64,000 bases of DNA from Streptomyces sp. Root431 (GTDB lineage Bacteria > Actinomycetota > Actinomycetes > Streptomycetales > Streptomycetaceae), in NCBI RefSeq assembly GCF_001426585.1, contig NZ_LMEI01000008.1, positions 56,708-120,707 of the forward strand, in the 5' to 3' direction. The notes beneath the pieces are model-generated. The model was not told where the DNA came from, searched no databases, and saw nothing but the letters and a program-made list of their open reading frames with translations. Shown piece after piece: positions 52,058 through 61,219 of the stretch. A program made the position numbers and the translations under genes. The number at the start of each line of letters is the position of its first letter. Within the stretch, counting starts at the first letter, position 1.

Positions 52058-52663
52058 TCAGGGCCGCTCTCCGCGCTTGACCTGCGGCTTCGGGAGCCGC
52101 AGTCGGCGCATCTGGAGCGTACGCATGAGGCCGTAGGCCACGGCGCCGCGCTTCGGCTCGTTCGGGAAGCGCTCGTTCAGCTGCTTCTTCAGTCGGAGCC
52201 AGATGCCGATCGAGTCGATCACGATCAGGATGATCACGCCGAGCCAGAGCAGCAGCGAGATGTTCTGCAGCGACCGGTTGGCGTTCCCGAAGAGCGACAG
52301 CACGAGGATCACCACGGCCATCGGCAGGAAGAACTCGGCGATCGCGAAGCGCGAGTCGACGAAATCGCGCACGAACTTGCGCACCGGGCCCTTGTCGCGG
52401 GCCGGCAGATAGCGCTCGTCGCCGCTCGCCAGCGCCTCGCGCTGCCGGGCCAGGTCCGAGCGACGCGCCTCGCGCTGACGCTTGGCGGCCTCCTTGCGGT
52501 CGGTCGGCACCGTCGCGGCGCGCCGACGCTGGGTCTGCGCTTCGCTCCGCTTCGGTGTCGGGCGGCCCTTCGGGGCCTCGGGGTCGCGGGGCTGAGTGGT
52601 GGAAGGGTCCGCCGTCACCTTGTCGGTGGGGGCCTTCTCGTCCTTCGAACGGCTACGGAACAC
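52058..52663 (-). CDS. DUF3043 family membrane protein
   Basis: A 201-residue protein. The basic N-terminal half (RSRSKDEKAPTDKVTADPST, then RKEAAKRQREARRSDLARQR) precedes the family core, DKGPVRKFVRDFVDSRFAIA and two helices (EFFLPMAVVILVLSLFGN, LLLWLGVIILIVIDSIGIWL). The GTG at 52663 (VFRSRSKDEK) matches the usual family N-terminus; a TTG three codons upstream is also open. Function unknown; actinobacteria-specific. Confidence 0.82.
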   Translation of the reverse strand: MFRSRSKDEKAPTDKVTADPSTTQPRDPEAPKGRPTPKRSEAQTQRRRAATVPTDRKEAAKRQREARRSDLARQREALASGDERYLPARDKGPVRKFVRDFVDSRFAIAEFFLPMAVVILVLSLFGNANRSLQNISLLLWLGVIILIVIDSIGIWLRLKKQLNERFPNEPKRGAVAYGLMRTLQMRRLRLPKPQVKRGERP

Positions 52664-52933
52664 AAAACCCAAGGGTACGGGGTGGTGGGCATGGACCCCA
52701 GCCCGGGCGGGAACGATCCGCTAACGGACTGCGTCTACGGCGGTACGTACGGAGGACGCGCGGGGTTTCCCCTAGATCCATCTACACCCTGGGCGGGAGG
52801 AAGCCCGCGCGCAGTCGTCCTTGGGGAGGAGCGCATCGCGCTCCGAACAGTGCGGTAATGGAGACAGGGCCCGTACTGTGGACCTGTTGGAGAGCTGGAG
52901 CCGAAGTCCGTCAGAAGGGGGCGCGCGAAGCCC
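52664..52933. other. 270-bp divergent region DUF3043 / pspA
   Basis: It contains two possible open frames, neither convincing. GGGGAGGAGCGCATCGCGCT (about 52824-52843) is a short stem-like sequence. No sigma motif is clear; the pspA promoter must lie here. Confidence 0.35.
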
Positions 52934-53734
52934 ATGAGCGGTGTCATGAAGCGTATGGGGATGATCTTCCGCGCGAAGGCGAACAAGGCCCTTGACCGGG
53001 CCGAGGATCCGCGCGAGACGCTCGATTACTCCTACCAGAAGCAGCTGGAGCTGCTGCAGAAGGTGCGGCGCGGCGTGGCCGACGTCGCCACCTCCCGCAA
53101 GCGGCTCGAACTCCAGCTGAACCAGTTGCAGGGCCAGTCCGCCAAGCTGGAGGACCAGGGCCGCAAGGCGCTGGCGCTCGGCCGCGAGGACCTGGCGCGC
53201 GAGGCGCTGTCCCGGCGCGCCGCGCTCCAGCAGCAGGTCAGCGACCTGGAGGTGCAGCACCAGACGCTGCAGGGCGAGGAGGAGAAGCTGACGCTCGCCG
53301 CGCAGCGCCTCCAGGCCAAGGTCGACGCCTTCCGCACGAAGAAGGAGACGATCAAGGCCACCTACACGGCCGCCCAGGCCCAGACCCGGATCGCCGAGTC
53401 GTTCTCCGGCATCTCGGAGGAGATGAGCGACGTCGGTCTCGCGATCCAGCGGGCCGAGGACAAGACCGCCCAGCTCCAGGCCCGCGCCGGCGCGATCGAC
53501 GAGCTGCTCGCCTCGGGCGCCCTCGACGACCAGTCCGGGCTCGCCAAGGACGACATCCAGGCGGAGCTGGACCGGCTCTCGGGCGGTACGGACGTCGAGC
53601 TGGAGCTCCAGCGGATGAAGGCCGAGCTGGCCGGAGGCCCGTCGGCGCAGCAGCAGGCGATCGAGGGCGGCGGCGAGGCCGCGCCGCAGGACCGTACCCA
53701 GCAGCAGCAGTCCCACCCGCGGTTCGAGAAGTAG
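52934..53734 (+). CDS. pspA: PspA/IM30 family protein
   Basis: A 266-residue coiled-coil protein. KRMGMIFRAKANKALDRAED is the membrane-binding amphipathic N-helix, followed by DPRETLDYSYQKQLELLQKV and long heptad helices to about residue 190. The C-terminal 45 residues are Gln/Gly-rich. PspA proteins form ESCRT-III-like scaffolds that repair damaged membranes. In actinobacteria it pairs with PspAA, as here (31-bp gap). Downstream are a two-component system and an efflux pump, suggesting an envelope-stress role. Confidence 0.93.
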   Translation: MSGVMKRMGMIFRAKANKALDRAEDPRETLDYSYQKQLELLQKVRRGVADVATSRKRLELQLNQLQGQSAKLEDQGRKALALGREDLAREALSRRAALQQQVSDLEVQHQTLQGEEEKLTLAAQRLQAKVDAFRTKKETIKATYTAAQAQTRIAESFSGISEEMSDVGLAIQRAEDKTAQLQARAGAIDELLASGALDDQSGLAKDDIQAELDRLSGGTDVELELQRMKAELAGGPSAQQQAIEGGGEAAPQDRTQQQQSHPRFEK

Positions 53735-53765
53735 CCGCGCGAGCGGCGGACAGACAGGACGCGTC

Positions 53766-54044
53766 ATGATCGTACGGATCATGGGGGAGGGCCAGTGGGA
53801 GCTGGCCGACAGCCACTTCGTCGAGCTGAACAGACTCGACGACGAGCTGCTCGACGAGATGGAGTCGGGGGACACCGAGGGCTTCCGCCGCACGCTGGGC
53901 GCCTTGCTCGAAGCCGTCCGCCGGCTCGGCGAGCCGCTCGCGGACGAGGCCCTGGAGCCCTCGGAGCTGATCCTCCCGGCTCCGGACGCGAGCCTGGACG
54001 AAGTCCGCGAGATGCTCTCGGACGACGGCCTGATCCCGGGCTGA
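53766..54044 (+). CDS. pspAA: PspA-associated protein PspAA
   Basis: A 92-residue protein. MIVRIMGEGQWELADSHFVE then LNRLDDELLDEMESGD is the PspAA signature, and FRRTLGALLEAVRRLGEPLA with SELILPAPDASLDEVREMLS completes it. PspAA domains associate with PspA in actinobacteria and are thought to recruit or regulate it. Same operon as pspA. Start ATG 53766 fits. Confidence 0.92.
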   Translation: MIVRIMGEGQWELADSHFVELNRLDDELLDEMESGDTEGFRRTLGALLEAVRRLGEPLADEALEPSELILPAPDASLDEVREMLSDDGLIPG

Positions 54045-54459
54045 GGCCCGCACAGGACCACCCGTGTCCCCTCGCCCCCTGCCGGGGCCGGGGGACACGG
54101 TGCTTTCCACCCGGCGCCGGGGTCGGGGGAGGCCGTCCTCTCGCCTCCCGGGCCGGGGCGGGGCGCAGCGCTCTCGCCTCCAGGCCCGGGTTGGGGCACC
54201 GGGCTCCCGACTCCCGGCCTGGGTCGGAACCCAGCGCTCCCGCCTCCCGCCTCCCGACTCCCGGCCCGGGTCGGGGCACAGCGCTCCCGACTCCCGGCCC
54301 AACCCGGGACCCAGCACTCCCGCCTCTCCGCCCAACCCGGGACCCAGCACTCCCGCCTCCCCGCCCGGCCCGGAACCCAGCGCTCTCGCCCGCCGCCGAG
54401 GCGGGACGGGGACACCGCGCTTTCCCCCTCGCGCCGCTTTCCCCGTACCGTTCTGCGAC
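54045..54459. repeat. GC-rich imperfect tandem-repeat patch between pspAA and the kinase gene
   Basis: A 415-bp stretch with no convincing gene. From about 54,090 to 54,420 it consists of imperfect copies of a roughly 30-36-bp unit resembling (G/A)CTCCCGCCTC with GCCCAACCCGGGACCCAGC or GGCCCGGGTCGGGGCACAGC. Copy boundaries vary and units are interleaved. Both strands stay open in several frames, so long ORFs there are composition artefacts. The right end holds the kinase promoter, with a -10-like TACCGT near 54446. Confidence 0.65.
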
Positions 54460-55698
54460 GTGACCCCCACCGGCCCCGCCACCGGCACCCTCTACGCCCG
54501 CCTCCGCGACTGGTTCCGCGCCCGTCCGCTGGCGTTCGACGCGACGATCGCGTGCGGCACGCTGGTCTGCATGGTCGCCGGGTCGTTCACCGACCCGCAC
54601 GGCAGCCCGAGCGGGCCGACCTTCGGCGACCGCACGCCCGACGTGTGGAGCGTGCTGATCATGGTCCTCGGGGCCGCCGCGCTCGTGCTGCGCCGCCGCA
54701 GGCCCTTCGCGGTGCTCTGCTTCACGGTCACGATCTGCCTCGTCGAGCTCGTCAACGACAACCGGCCCGCCCCGATCGCCATGAGCGCCGTCGTCGCGCT
54801 CTACACGGTCGCCTCCCGCACCGACCGCCCCACGACCTGGCGCGTCGGACTCGCCACGATGGCGATGCTCACCGCCGCCGCGATGATCTTCGGCCCGACC
54901 AACTGGTACGCGCAGGAGAACCTCGGCGTCTTCGCCTGGACCGGCATGGCGGCCGCCGCCGGGGACGCCGTCCGCAGCCGCCGGGCCTTCGTCGACGCCA
55001 TCCGCGAGCGCGCCGAGCGGGCCGAGCGGACCCGCGAGGAGGAGGCCGGGCGCCGGGTCGCCGAGGAGCGGCTGCGGATCGCCCGCGACCTCCACGACGT
55101 CGTCGCCCACCACATCGCCCTGGTCAACGTCCAGGCCGGCGTCGCGGCCCACGTCATGGACAAGCGCCCCGACCAGGCCAAGGAGGCCCTCGCGCACGTC
55201 CGCGAGGCCAGCCGCTCCGCACTCGACGAGCTCCGCGCCACCGTCGGGCTCCTGCGCCAGTCCGGCGACCCCGAGGCACCCACCGAGCCCGCACCCGGCC
55301 TCGCCGTCCTCGACGGACTCCTCGACAGCTTCCGCAAGGCCGGCCTCCCCGTCGCCCTGGCCCGCACCGACGGAGACCTGCCCCTGCCGGCGACCGTCGA
55401 CCTGGCCGCGTACCGGATCGTCCAGGAAGCCCTCACCAACGTGCGCAAGCACGCGGGACCGGACGCCGAGGCGGAGGTGAGCGTCGTCAGGGTCGGCCGT
55501 ACGGTCGAGATCACCGTCCTCGACAATGGCGCCCCGCAGACGGGTGCCCCCGCCGACTCCGGCGGCCACGGCCTCCTCGGCATGCGCGAGCGGGTCAGCG
55601 CGCTCGGCGGCAGCCTGACCACCGCGCCCCGCTACGGTGGCGGCTTCCGGGTGCAGGCGATACTGCCCGTGACGACCCGCACGGGGGAGGACGCATGA
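54460..55698 (+). CDS. Sensor histidine kinase (HisKA_3, NarL-type)
   Basis: A 412-residue kinase. A membrane domain of about four or five helices lies at residues 25-175 with a short extracellular loop only, so it may sense membrane state. The HisKA_3 dimerisation region has the phospho-His in LRIARDLHDVVAHHIALVNV. HATPase_c is at about 295-400: IVQEALTNVRKHAGPDAEAE then GGHGLLGMRERVSALGG. The GTG at 54460 is chosen, with TACCGT just upstream, a pattern for leaderless transcripts. The response regulator overlaps by 4 bp. Confidence 0.93.
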   Translation: MTPTGPATGTLYARLRDWFRARPLAFDATIACGTLVCMVAGSFTDPHGSPSGPTFGDRTPDVWSVLIMVLGAAALVLRRRRPFAVLCFTVTICLVELVNDNRPAPIAMSAVVALYTVASRTDRPTTWRVGLATMAMLTAAAMIFGPTNWYAQENLGVFAWTGMAAAAGDAVRSRRAFVDAIRERAERAERTREEEAGRRVAEERLRIARDLHDVVAHHIALVNVQAGVAAHVMDKRPDQAKEALAHVREASRSALDELRATVGLLRQSGDPEAPTEPAPGLAVLDGLLDSFRKAGLPVALARTDGDLPLPATVDLAAYRIVQEALTNVRKHAGPDAEAEVSVVRVGRTVEITVLDNGAPQTGAPADSGGHGLLGMRERVSALGGSLTTAPRYGGGFRVQAILPVTTRTGEDA

Positions 55699-56384
55699 CG
55701 ATCCGGGTACTGCTCGCCGACGACCAGGCCCTGCTCCGCAGCGCCTTCAAGGTCCTCGTCGACTCCGAGGCGGACATGGAGGTGGTCGGCGAGGCCGCCG
55801 ACGGCGCCCAGGCCGTCGCCCTGGCCCGCACCGAGCGGCCGGACGTCGTCCTCATGGACATCCGGATGCCGGGCACCGACGGCCTCGCGGCGACCCGCGC
55901 GATCACCGCCGACCCCGAGCTGTCCGCCGTACGCATCGTCATGCTCACCACCTTCGAGGTCGACGAGTACGTCGTGCAGTCGCTGCGCGCCGGCGCCTCC
56001 GGCTTCCTCGGCAAGGGCGCCGAACCGGAGGAGCTGCTCGGCGCGATCCGCATCGCCCACGCCGGCGAGGCACTGCTCTCCCCGGCGGCCACCAAGGGCC
56101 TGATCGCCACCTTCCTCGCCCAGGGCGGCGGGCTCGAACCCCTCACGGCCGGCGACCGGCCCTACTCCGAGCGGCTCGCCGCGCTCACCGCCCGCGAGCG
56201 CGAGGTCCTCGTCCTCGTCGGCGGCGGCCTCTCCAACGACGAGATCGCCGAGCGGCTCGACGTCAGCCCGCTCACCGTGAAGACGCATGTCAACCGGACC
56301 ATGGCCAAGCTCGGCGCCCGCGACCGGGCCCAGCTGGTGGTCACCGCGTACGAATCGGGCCTGGTACGTCCAAGGGTGGAGTGA
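55695..56384 (+). CDS. NarL/FixJ-type response regulator
   Basis: A 229-residue regulator. VLLADDQALLRSAFKVLVDS with VLMDIRMPGTDGLAATR holds the phospho-acceptor Asp, and the conserved Thr and Lys follow in VMLTTFEVDEYVV and GFLGKGAEP. The LuxR-type helix-turn-helix (about 160-225) reads LTAREREVLVLVGGGLSNDE then IAERLDVSPLTVKTHVNRTM. It is coupled to the kinase gene (ATGA). The RND pump 178 bp downstream is a plausible target by position. Confidence 0.96.
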   Translation: MTIRVLLADDQALLRSAFKVLVDSEADMEVVGEAADGAQAVALARTERPDVVLMDIRMPGTDGLAATRAITADPELSAVRIVMLTTFEVDEYVVQSLRAGASGFLGKGAEPEELLGAIRIAHAGEALLSPAATKGLIATFLAQGGGLEPLTAGDRPYSERLAALTAREREVLVLVGGGLSNDEIAERLDVSPLTVKTHVNRTMAKLGARDRAQLVVTAYESGLVRPRVE

Positions 56385-56562
56385 CCGGAGGCTCCGGCGT
56401 ACTCCAGGCGCGGTATGCGCGGGATAAGGATGTGCACCCGAGGGGCGAGGATTTCCGGCCCCCGATGGCGGATCGTGTAGCCGGGGGGCACCTCCGGCGG
56501 ATCGAGGCCGGGGTCTTGGCTGCTCCCGCCTGCCGACGAGTACGCCACAGAAGAGAGACCCC

Positions 56563-59500
56563 ATGTCCTGGCTGTCGAGATTCAGCCTCGCGCAACGGGC
56601 CCTGATCGGGCTGATGTCCATCGTCGCGATCGTGTTCGGGGCGATCGCGATACCGCAGCTGAAGCAGCAGTTGTTCCCCTCGATCGAGCTCCCCATGGTC
56701 TCGATCCTCGCCCCGTACCAGGGCGCCTCTCCCGATGTGGTCGAGAAGCAGGTCGTCGAACCGCTGGAGAACAACCTCAAGGCCGTCGACGGCCTGAAGG
56801 GCGTCACCTCCACCGCCTCCGAGGGCATGGCCGTCGTCATGGCCTCCTTCGACTACGGCGACGAGTCGACGAAGCAGCTCGTCGCCGACGTCCAGCAGGC
56901 CGTGAACCGGGCCCGCGCCCAGCTGCCCGACTCCGTCGACCCGCAGGTCGTGGCCGGCTCGACGGACGACATGCCGACCGTCGTCCTCGCGGCCGCGTCC
57001 GACAAGGACCCGCAGGCGCTCGCCGACCTCCTGGAGCGGACCGTCGTGCCCGCCCTCGAAGGCATCGAGGGCGTCGGCCAGGTCTCCGTCAGCGGCGTCC
57101 AGGACCTCCAGATCTCCGTCGTCCCGGACGAGCGGAAGCTCGCCGCCGCCGGACTGAACTCGATGAAGCTCGCCGAGGCGCTCCGCTCCGGCGGCGCCAC
57201 CATGCCGGCCGGCTCCTTCTCCGAGGCCGGCAAGAGCCGCACGATCCAGGTCGGCGGCGGCTTCACCTCCCTGCGGCAGATCGAGGACCTGCGGATCCCC
57301 TCGGCCACCCCCGGCAAGGGCAAGGCGGTCCGCCTCGGCGACGTCGCCACCGTGAGGCAGGAGGAGTCGCCGAGCGTCTCCCTCACCCGCACCAACGGCA
57401 AGCCCAGCCTCGCCGTCATGGCCACCATGGACAAGGACGGCAGCGCCGTCGCCATCTCCGACGCCGTCGAGGAGAAGCTGCCCGAGCTGCGCCGCGACCT
57501 CGGCGCGGGCGCCGAGCTGACCGTCGTCTCCGACCAGGGCCCGGCCGTCGCCAAGGCGATCTCCGGCCTGACCACGGAGGGCGCGCTCGGCCTCGTCATG
57601 GCCGTCCTGGTGATCCTGGTCTTCCTGACCTCGATCCGCTCGACCCTGGTGACCGCGGTCTCCATCCCGCTCTCGGTCGTCCTGGCCCTGATCGTGCTGT
57701 GGACCCGCGACCTCTCGCTCAACATGCTCACCCTGGGCGCCCTCACCATCGCCATCGGCCGGGTCGTCGACGACTCGATCGTGGTCCTGGAGAACATCAA
57801 GCGTCACCTGGGCTACGGCGAGGAGCGACAGACCGCGATCGTCACCGCGGTCCGCGAGGTGTCCGGCGCGGTCACCTCCTCGACCCTCACCACCGTCGCC
57901 GTCTTCCTGCCGATCGGTCTGACCGGCGGCATGATCGGCGAGCTGTTCGGCTCGTTCTCGCTGACGGTCACGGCGGCCCTGCTGGCCTCCCTGCTCGTCT
58001 CCCTGACCGTCGTCCCCGTTCTCTCGTACTGGTTCCTCCGCGCCCCCAAGGGCACCTCCGAGGACCTGGAGGAGGCCCGCAGGCTGGCCGAGGAGAAGGA
58101 GGAGAAGAGCCGTCTCCAGCGCCTGTACGTGCCCGTCCTGCGGTTCGCGACCCGGCGCCGGATCATGAGCCTCGCCATCGCGCTCGTCGTCCTCGTCGTC
58201 ACCTTCGGCATGGCCCCGCTCCTGAAGACGAACTTCTTCGACCAGGGCGAGCAGGAGGTGCTCAGCATCCAGCAGGAGCTGGCGCCCGGCACCAGCCTGA
58301 GCGCCTCCGACGAGGCCGCGAAGAAGATCGAGAAGGTCCTCGCGGAGACCGAGGGCGTCAAGGACTACCAGGTCACCGTCGGCTCCTCCGGCTTCATGGC
58401 GGCCTTCGGCGGCGGCACCGGCTCCAACCAGGCCTCGTACAAGATCAGCCTGGAGGACTCCGACGCGTACGAGAAGACCCGCGCGTCCATCGAGAAGTCC
58501 CTCGCCGCCCTCGACGGGATCGGCGACACCACCATCGCGGCCGGCGACGGCTTCGGCAGCCAGGACCTGAGCGTGGTCGTCAAGGCCGCCGACGCGAAGG
58601 TCCTGGAGCAGGCCTCCGAGCAGGTCCGCGGGGCGATCGCCGGGATGAAGGACGTCACCGACGTCCAGAGCGACCTGGCCCAGTCCGTCCCGCGGATCTC
58701 CGTCAAGGCCAACGCCAAGGCGGCCGACGCGGGCTTCGACACCGGCTCGCTCGGCGCGATCGTCGCCCAGGCCGTCCGGGGCACCCCGGCCGCCAAGGCG
58801 ATCCTCGACGACAGCGAGCGGGACGTCCTCATCACCTCGGCGAAGCCCGCCACCACCCTCGCCGAGCTGAGGGCCCTGCCGCTCGGCCCGGTGAAGCTGG
58901 GCGACGTCGCCACCGTCGAGCTGGTCCCCGGGCCGGTCTCCATGACCCGGATCGACGGCGCCCGCGCGGCGACGATCTCGGCCAAGCCGACCGGTGACAA
59001 CACCGGCGCGGTGAGCGCCGCGCTCCAGAAGGAGATCGACGCGCTCGACCTGCCCGAGGGCGCCACCGCCAGCATCGGCGGTGTCTCCGAGGACCAGAGC
59101 GAGGCCTTCACCAACCTGTTCCTGGCGATGCTCGCGGCCGTCGCGATCGTCTTCATGCTGCTCGTGGCGACCTTCCGCTCGTTGATCCAGCCGCTGATCC
59201 TGCTGGTCTCGATCCCGTTCGCGGCGACCGGCGCGATCGGTCTGCTCGTGGTCACGGACACCGCGATGGGCGTCCCGGCGATGATCGGCATGCTGATGCT
59301 CATCGGCATCGTCGTGACCAACGCGATCGTCCTGATCGACCTGATCAACCAGTACCGGGCGCAGGGCCTGGGCGTCGTCGAAGCGGTGATCGAGGGCGGC
59401 CGGCACCGGCTCCGCCCGATCCTGATGACCGCCCTGGCGACGATCTTCGCCCTGCTGCCGATGGCCCTCGGCATCACCGGCGAGGGCGGCTTCATCGCCC

Positions 59501-59730
59501 AGCCGCTCGCCGTGGTCGTGATCGGCGGTCTGGTCACCTCGACGCTGCTGACGCTGCTGCTCGTCCCGACGCTCTACGCGATGGTGGAGCTCCGCAAGGA
59601 GCGCCGCGCGAAGAAGAAGGCGGCGAAGAAGGACGCGAAGGCGGCCGGGAAGAAGGGCGAGCAGGCGGAGATCCCCGAGCAGGGGAACGTCAGCCCGCTG
59701 GACGCCACCCTGCTGGACGTCCTCGACTGA
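56563..59730 (+). CDS. RND efflux transporter permease (HAE1/AcrB-type)
   Basis: A 1055-residue, full-length permease with two repeated halves. FSLAQRALIGLMSIVAIVFG is TM1. Porter blocks follow (NLKAVDGLKGVTSTASEGMA, and its repeat in the second half). TM4 has GRVVDDSIVVLENIKRHLGY, where the paired Asp drives proton relay. The second half has LIGIVVTNAIVLIDLINQYR and QPLILLVSIPFAATGAIGL. No membrane fusion protein or outer-membrane channel is adjacent, normal for monoderms. Substrate unknown; the upstream two-component system suggests induction by envelope stress. The C-terminal tail is Lys/Ala-rich. Confidence 0.93.
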   Translation: MSWLSRFSLAQRALIGLMSIVAIVFGAIAIPQLKQQLFPSIELPMVSILAPYQGASPDVVEKQVVEPLENNLKAVDGLKGVTSTASEGMAVVMASFDYGDESTKQLVADVQQAVNRARAQLPDSVDPQVVAGSTDDMPTVVLAAASDKDPQALADLLERTVVPALEGIEGVGQVSVSGVQDLQISVVPDERKLAAAGLNSMKLAEALRSGGATMPAGSFSEAGKSRTIQVGGGFTSLRQIEDLRIPSATPGKGKAVRLGDVATVRQEESPSVSLTRTNGKPSLAVMATMDKDGSAVAISDAVEEKLPELRRDLGAGAELTVVSDQGPAVAKAISGLTTEGALGLVMAVLVILVFLTSIRSTLVTAVSIPLSVVLALIVLWTRDLSLNMLTLGALTIAIGRVVDDSIVVLENIKRHLGYGEERQTAIVTAVREVSGAVTSSTLTTVAVFLPIGLTGGMIGELFGSFSLTVTAALLASLLVSLTVVPVLSYWFLRAPKGTSEDLEEARRLAEEKEEKSRLQRLYVPVLRFATRRRIMSLAIALVVLVVTFGMAPLLKTNFFDQGEQEVLSIQQELAPGTSLSASDEAAKKIEKVLAETEGVKDYQVTVGSSGFMAAFGGGTGSNQASYKISLEDSDAYEKTRASIEKSLAALDGIGDTTIAAGDGFGSQDLSVVVKAADAKVLEQASEQVRGAIAGMKDVTDVQSDLAQSVPRISVKANAKAADAGFDTGSLGAIVAQAVRGTPAAKAILDDSERDVLITSAKPATTLAELRALPLGPVKLGDVATVELVPGPVSMTRIDGARAATISAKPTGDNTGAVSAALQKEIDALDLPEGATASIGGVSEDQSEAFTNLFLAMLAAVAIVFMLLVATFRSLIQPLILLVSIPFAATGAIGLLVVTDTAMGVPAMIGMLMLIGIVVTNAIVLIDLINQYRAQGLGVVEAVIEGGRHRLRPILMTALATIFALLPMALGITGEGGFIAQPLAVVVIGGLVTSTLLTLLLVPTLYAMVELRKERRAKKKAAKKDAKAAGKKGEQAEIPEQGNVSPLDATLLDVLD

Positions 59731-59742
59731 CCCGCTGACAAG

Positions 59743-59783
59743 CCGGAAGGGCGCCCCGCGAGCTTCGCGGGGCGCCCTTCCGG
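59743..59783. terminator. Bidirectional terminator between the RND gene and nadA
   Basis: CCGGAAGGGCGCCCCGCGA pairs perfectly with TCGCGGGGCGCCCTTCCGG around GCT. It serves both convergent genes. Confidence 0.9.
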
Positions 59784-59802
59784 CGTACGTATCGGCGAAT
59801 CG

Positions 59803-60975
59803 TTACGGCAGCGCCAGCATCCGCTCCAGCGCGAGCTTGGCGAAGCTCTCCGTCTCCTCGTCGACCCGGATCTGGTTGACGAGGTTGCCCTCGGCCAGCG
59901 ACTCCAGGGTCCACACCAGGTGCGGCAGGTCGATGCGGTTCATCGTCGAGCAGAAGCAGACCGTCTTGTCGAGGAAGACGATCTCCTTGTCCGGGTGCGC
60001 GTTGGCCACGCGCCGGACCAGGTTCAGCTCGGTGCCGATCGCCCACTTCGAGCCGGCCGGGGCCGCGTCCAGGGTGTTGATGATGTACTCGGTCGAGCCC
60101 ACGTAGTCCGCGGCGGCGACGACCTCGTGCTTGCACTCCGGGTGGACCAGGACGTTCACGCCCGGGATCCGCTCGCGGACGTCGTTGACCGAGTCCAGCG
60201 AGAAGCGGCCGTGCACCGAGCAGTGCCCCCGCCACAGGATCATCTTGGCGTTGCGCAGCTCCTCGACGGTGAGCCCGCCGTTGGGCTTGTGCGGGTTGTA
60301 GAGCACGCAGTCGTCCAGGGACAGGCCCATGTCGCGGACGGCGGTGTTCCGGCCCAGGTGCTGGTCCGGCAGGAACAGGACCTTCTCGCCCTGCTCGAAG
60401 GCCCAGTCCAGGGCGCGCTTGGCGTTCGACGAGGTGCAGATCGTGCCCCCGTGCTTGCCGGTGAAGGCCTTGATGTCGGCCGAGGAGTTCATGTACGAGA
60501 CGGGCACGACCTGCTCGGCGACGCCGGCCTCGGTCAGCACGTCCCAGCACTCGGCGACCTGCTCGGCGGTGGCCATGTCGGCCATCGAGCAGCCGGCCGC
60601 CAGGTCCGGCAGGACGACCTTCTGGTCGTCGGTGGTGAGGATGTCGGCCGACTCGGCCATGAAGTGCACGCCGCAGAAGACGATGTACTCGGCCTCCGGC
60701 TTGGCGGCGGCGTCGCGCGCGAGCTTGAACGAGTCGCCGGTGACGTCGGCGAACTGGATGACCTCGTCGCGCTGGTAGTGGTGGCCGAGCACGAAGACCT
60801 TGTCCCCGAGCTTCTCCTTGGCAGCGCGGGCGCGCTCCACGAGGTCCGGGTCGGAGGGCGACGGCAGGTCGCCCGGGCACTCCACGCCGCGCTCGCTCTT
60901 CGGGTCGGCCTCGCGGCCGAGCAGGAGCAGGGCGAGCGGCGTCGGCTGGACATCCAGGGGCTGGGCGGTGGTCAC
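59803..60975 (-). CDS. nadA: Quinolinate synthase A
   Basis: A 390-residue [4Fe-4S] enzyme that condenses iminoaspartate with dihydroxyacetone phosphate. VFVLGHHYQRDEVIQFADVT, IVFCGVHFMAESADILTTDD, VSYMNSSADIKAFTGKHGG with CTSSNA, GRNTAVRDMG, HPECKHEVVAAADYVGSTEY and KTVCFCSTMNRIDLPHL give all family blocks. Cluster ligands are Cys in FCGVHF, TICTSSNA and KTVCFC regions. Start GTG 60975 has AAAGGG eight bases before. No nadB or nadC is adjacent. Divergent from the iron-sulfur carrier gene, which may help mature it. Confidence 0.95.
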   Translation of the reverse strand: MTTAQPLDVQPTPLALLLLGREADPKSERGVECPGDLPSPSDPDLVERARAAKEKLGDKVFVLGHHYQRDEVIQFADVTGDSFKLARDAAAKPEAEYIVFCGVHFMAESADILTTDDQKVVLPDLAAGCSMADMATAEQVAECWDVLTEAGVAEQVVPVSYMNSSADIKAFTGKHGGTICTSSNAKRALDWAFEQGEKVLFLPDQHLGRNTAVRDMGLSLDDCVLYNPHKPNGGLTVEELRNAKMILWRGHCSVHGRFSLDSVNDVRERIPGVNVLVHPECKHEVVAAADYVGSTEYIINTLDAAPAGSKWAIGTELNLVRRVANAHPDKEIVFLDKTVCFCSTMNRIDLPHLVWTLESLAEGNLVNQIRVDEETESFAKLALERMLALP

Positions 60976-61219
60976 GACACGCACCCTTTCTTCGGTCTTC
61001 GGGACAAACCTTTTCGTCGAAATGACGCTATCTATCATAACCGCTTCACGTCACGTTGACGATGTCCATAGTGTCGATGTGACGAATTCGCCGTCCGCGT
61101 TCCTGGACAGGGTGTGCGAGCATGAAAGAGGAAACACCCCACGCGGCCCGGAATGAATCCGGGGCACCGGCGGTTACCCCGTCGGTAAGCAGTCTCCGTA
61201 CACACCGGGAGAGAAGCAG

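Noticed and set aside
54064..54459. In-frame extension of the kinase gene upstream through the repeat patch
   Set aside because: The repeats stay open in several frames at once and the residues there are Pro/Ser/Arg repeats. The kinase's first helix begins after 54460.
56341..59406. A minus-strand open frame of 1021 codons opposite the RND gene
   Set aside because: It is a shadow of the RND permease. It has Asp/Arg/Gly-biased composition, no start context and no domain.
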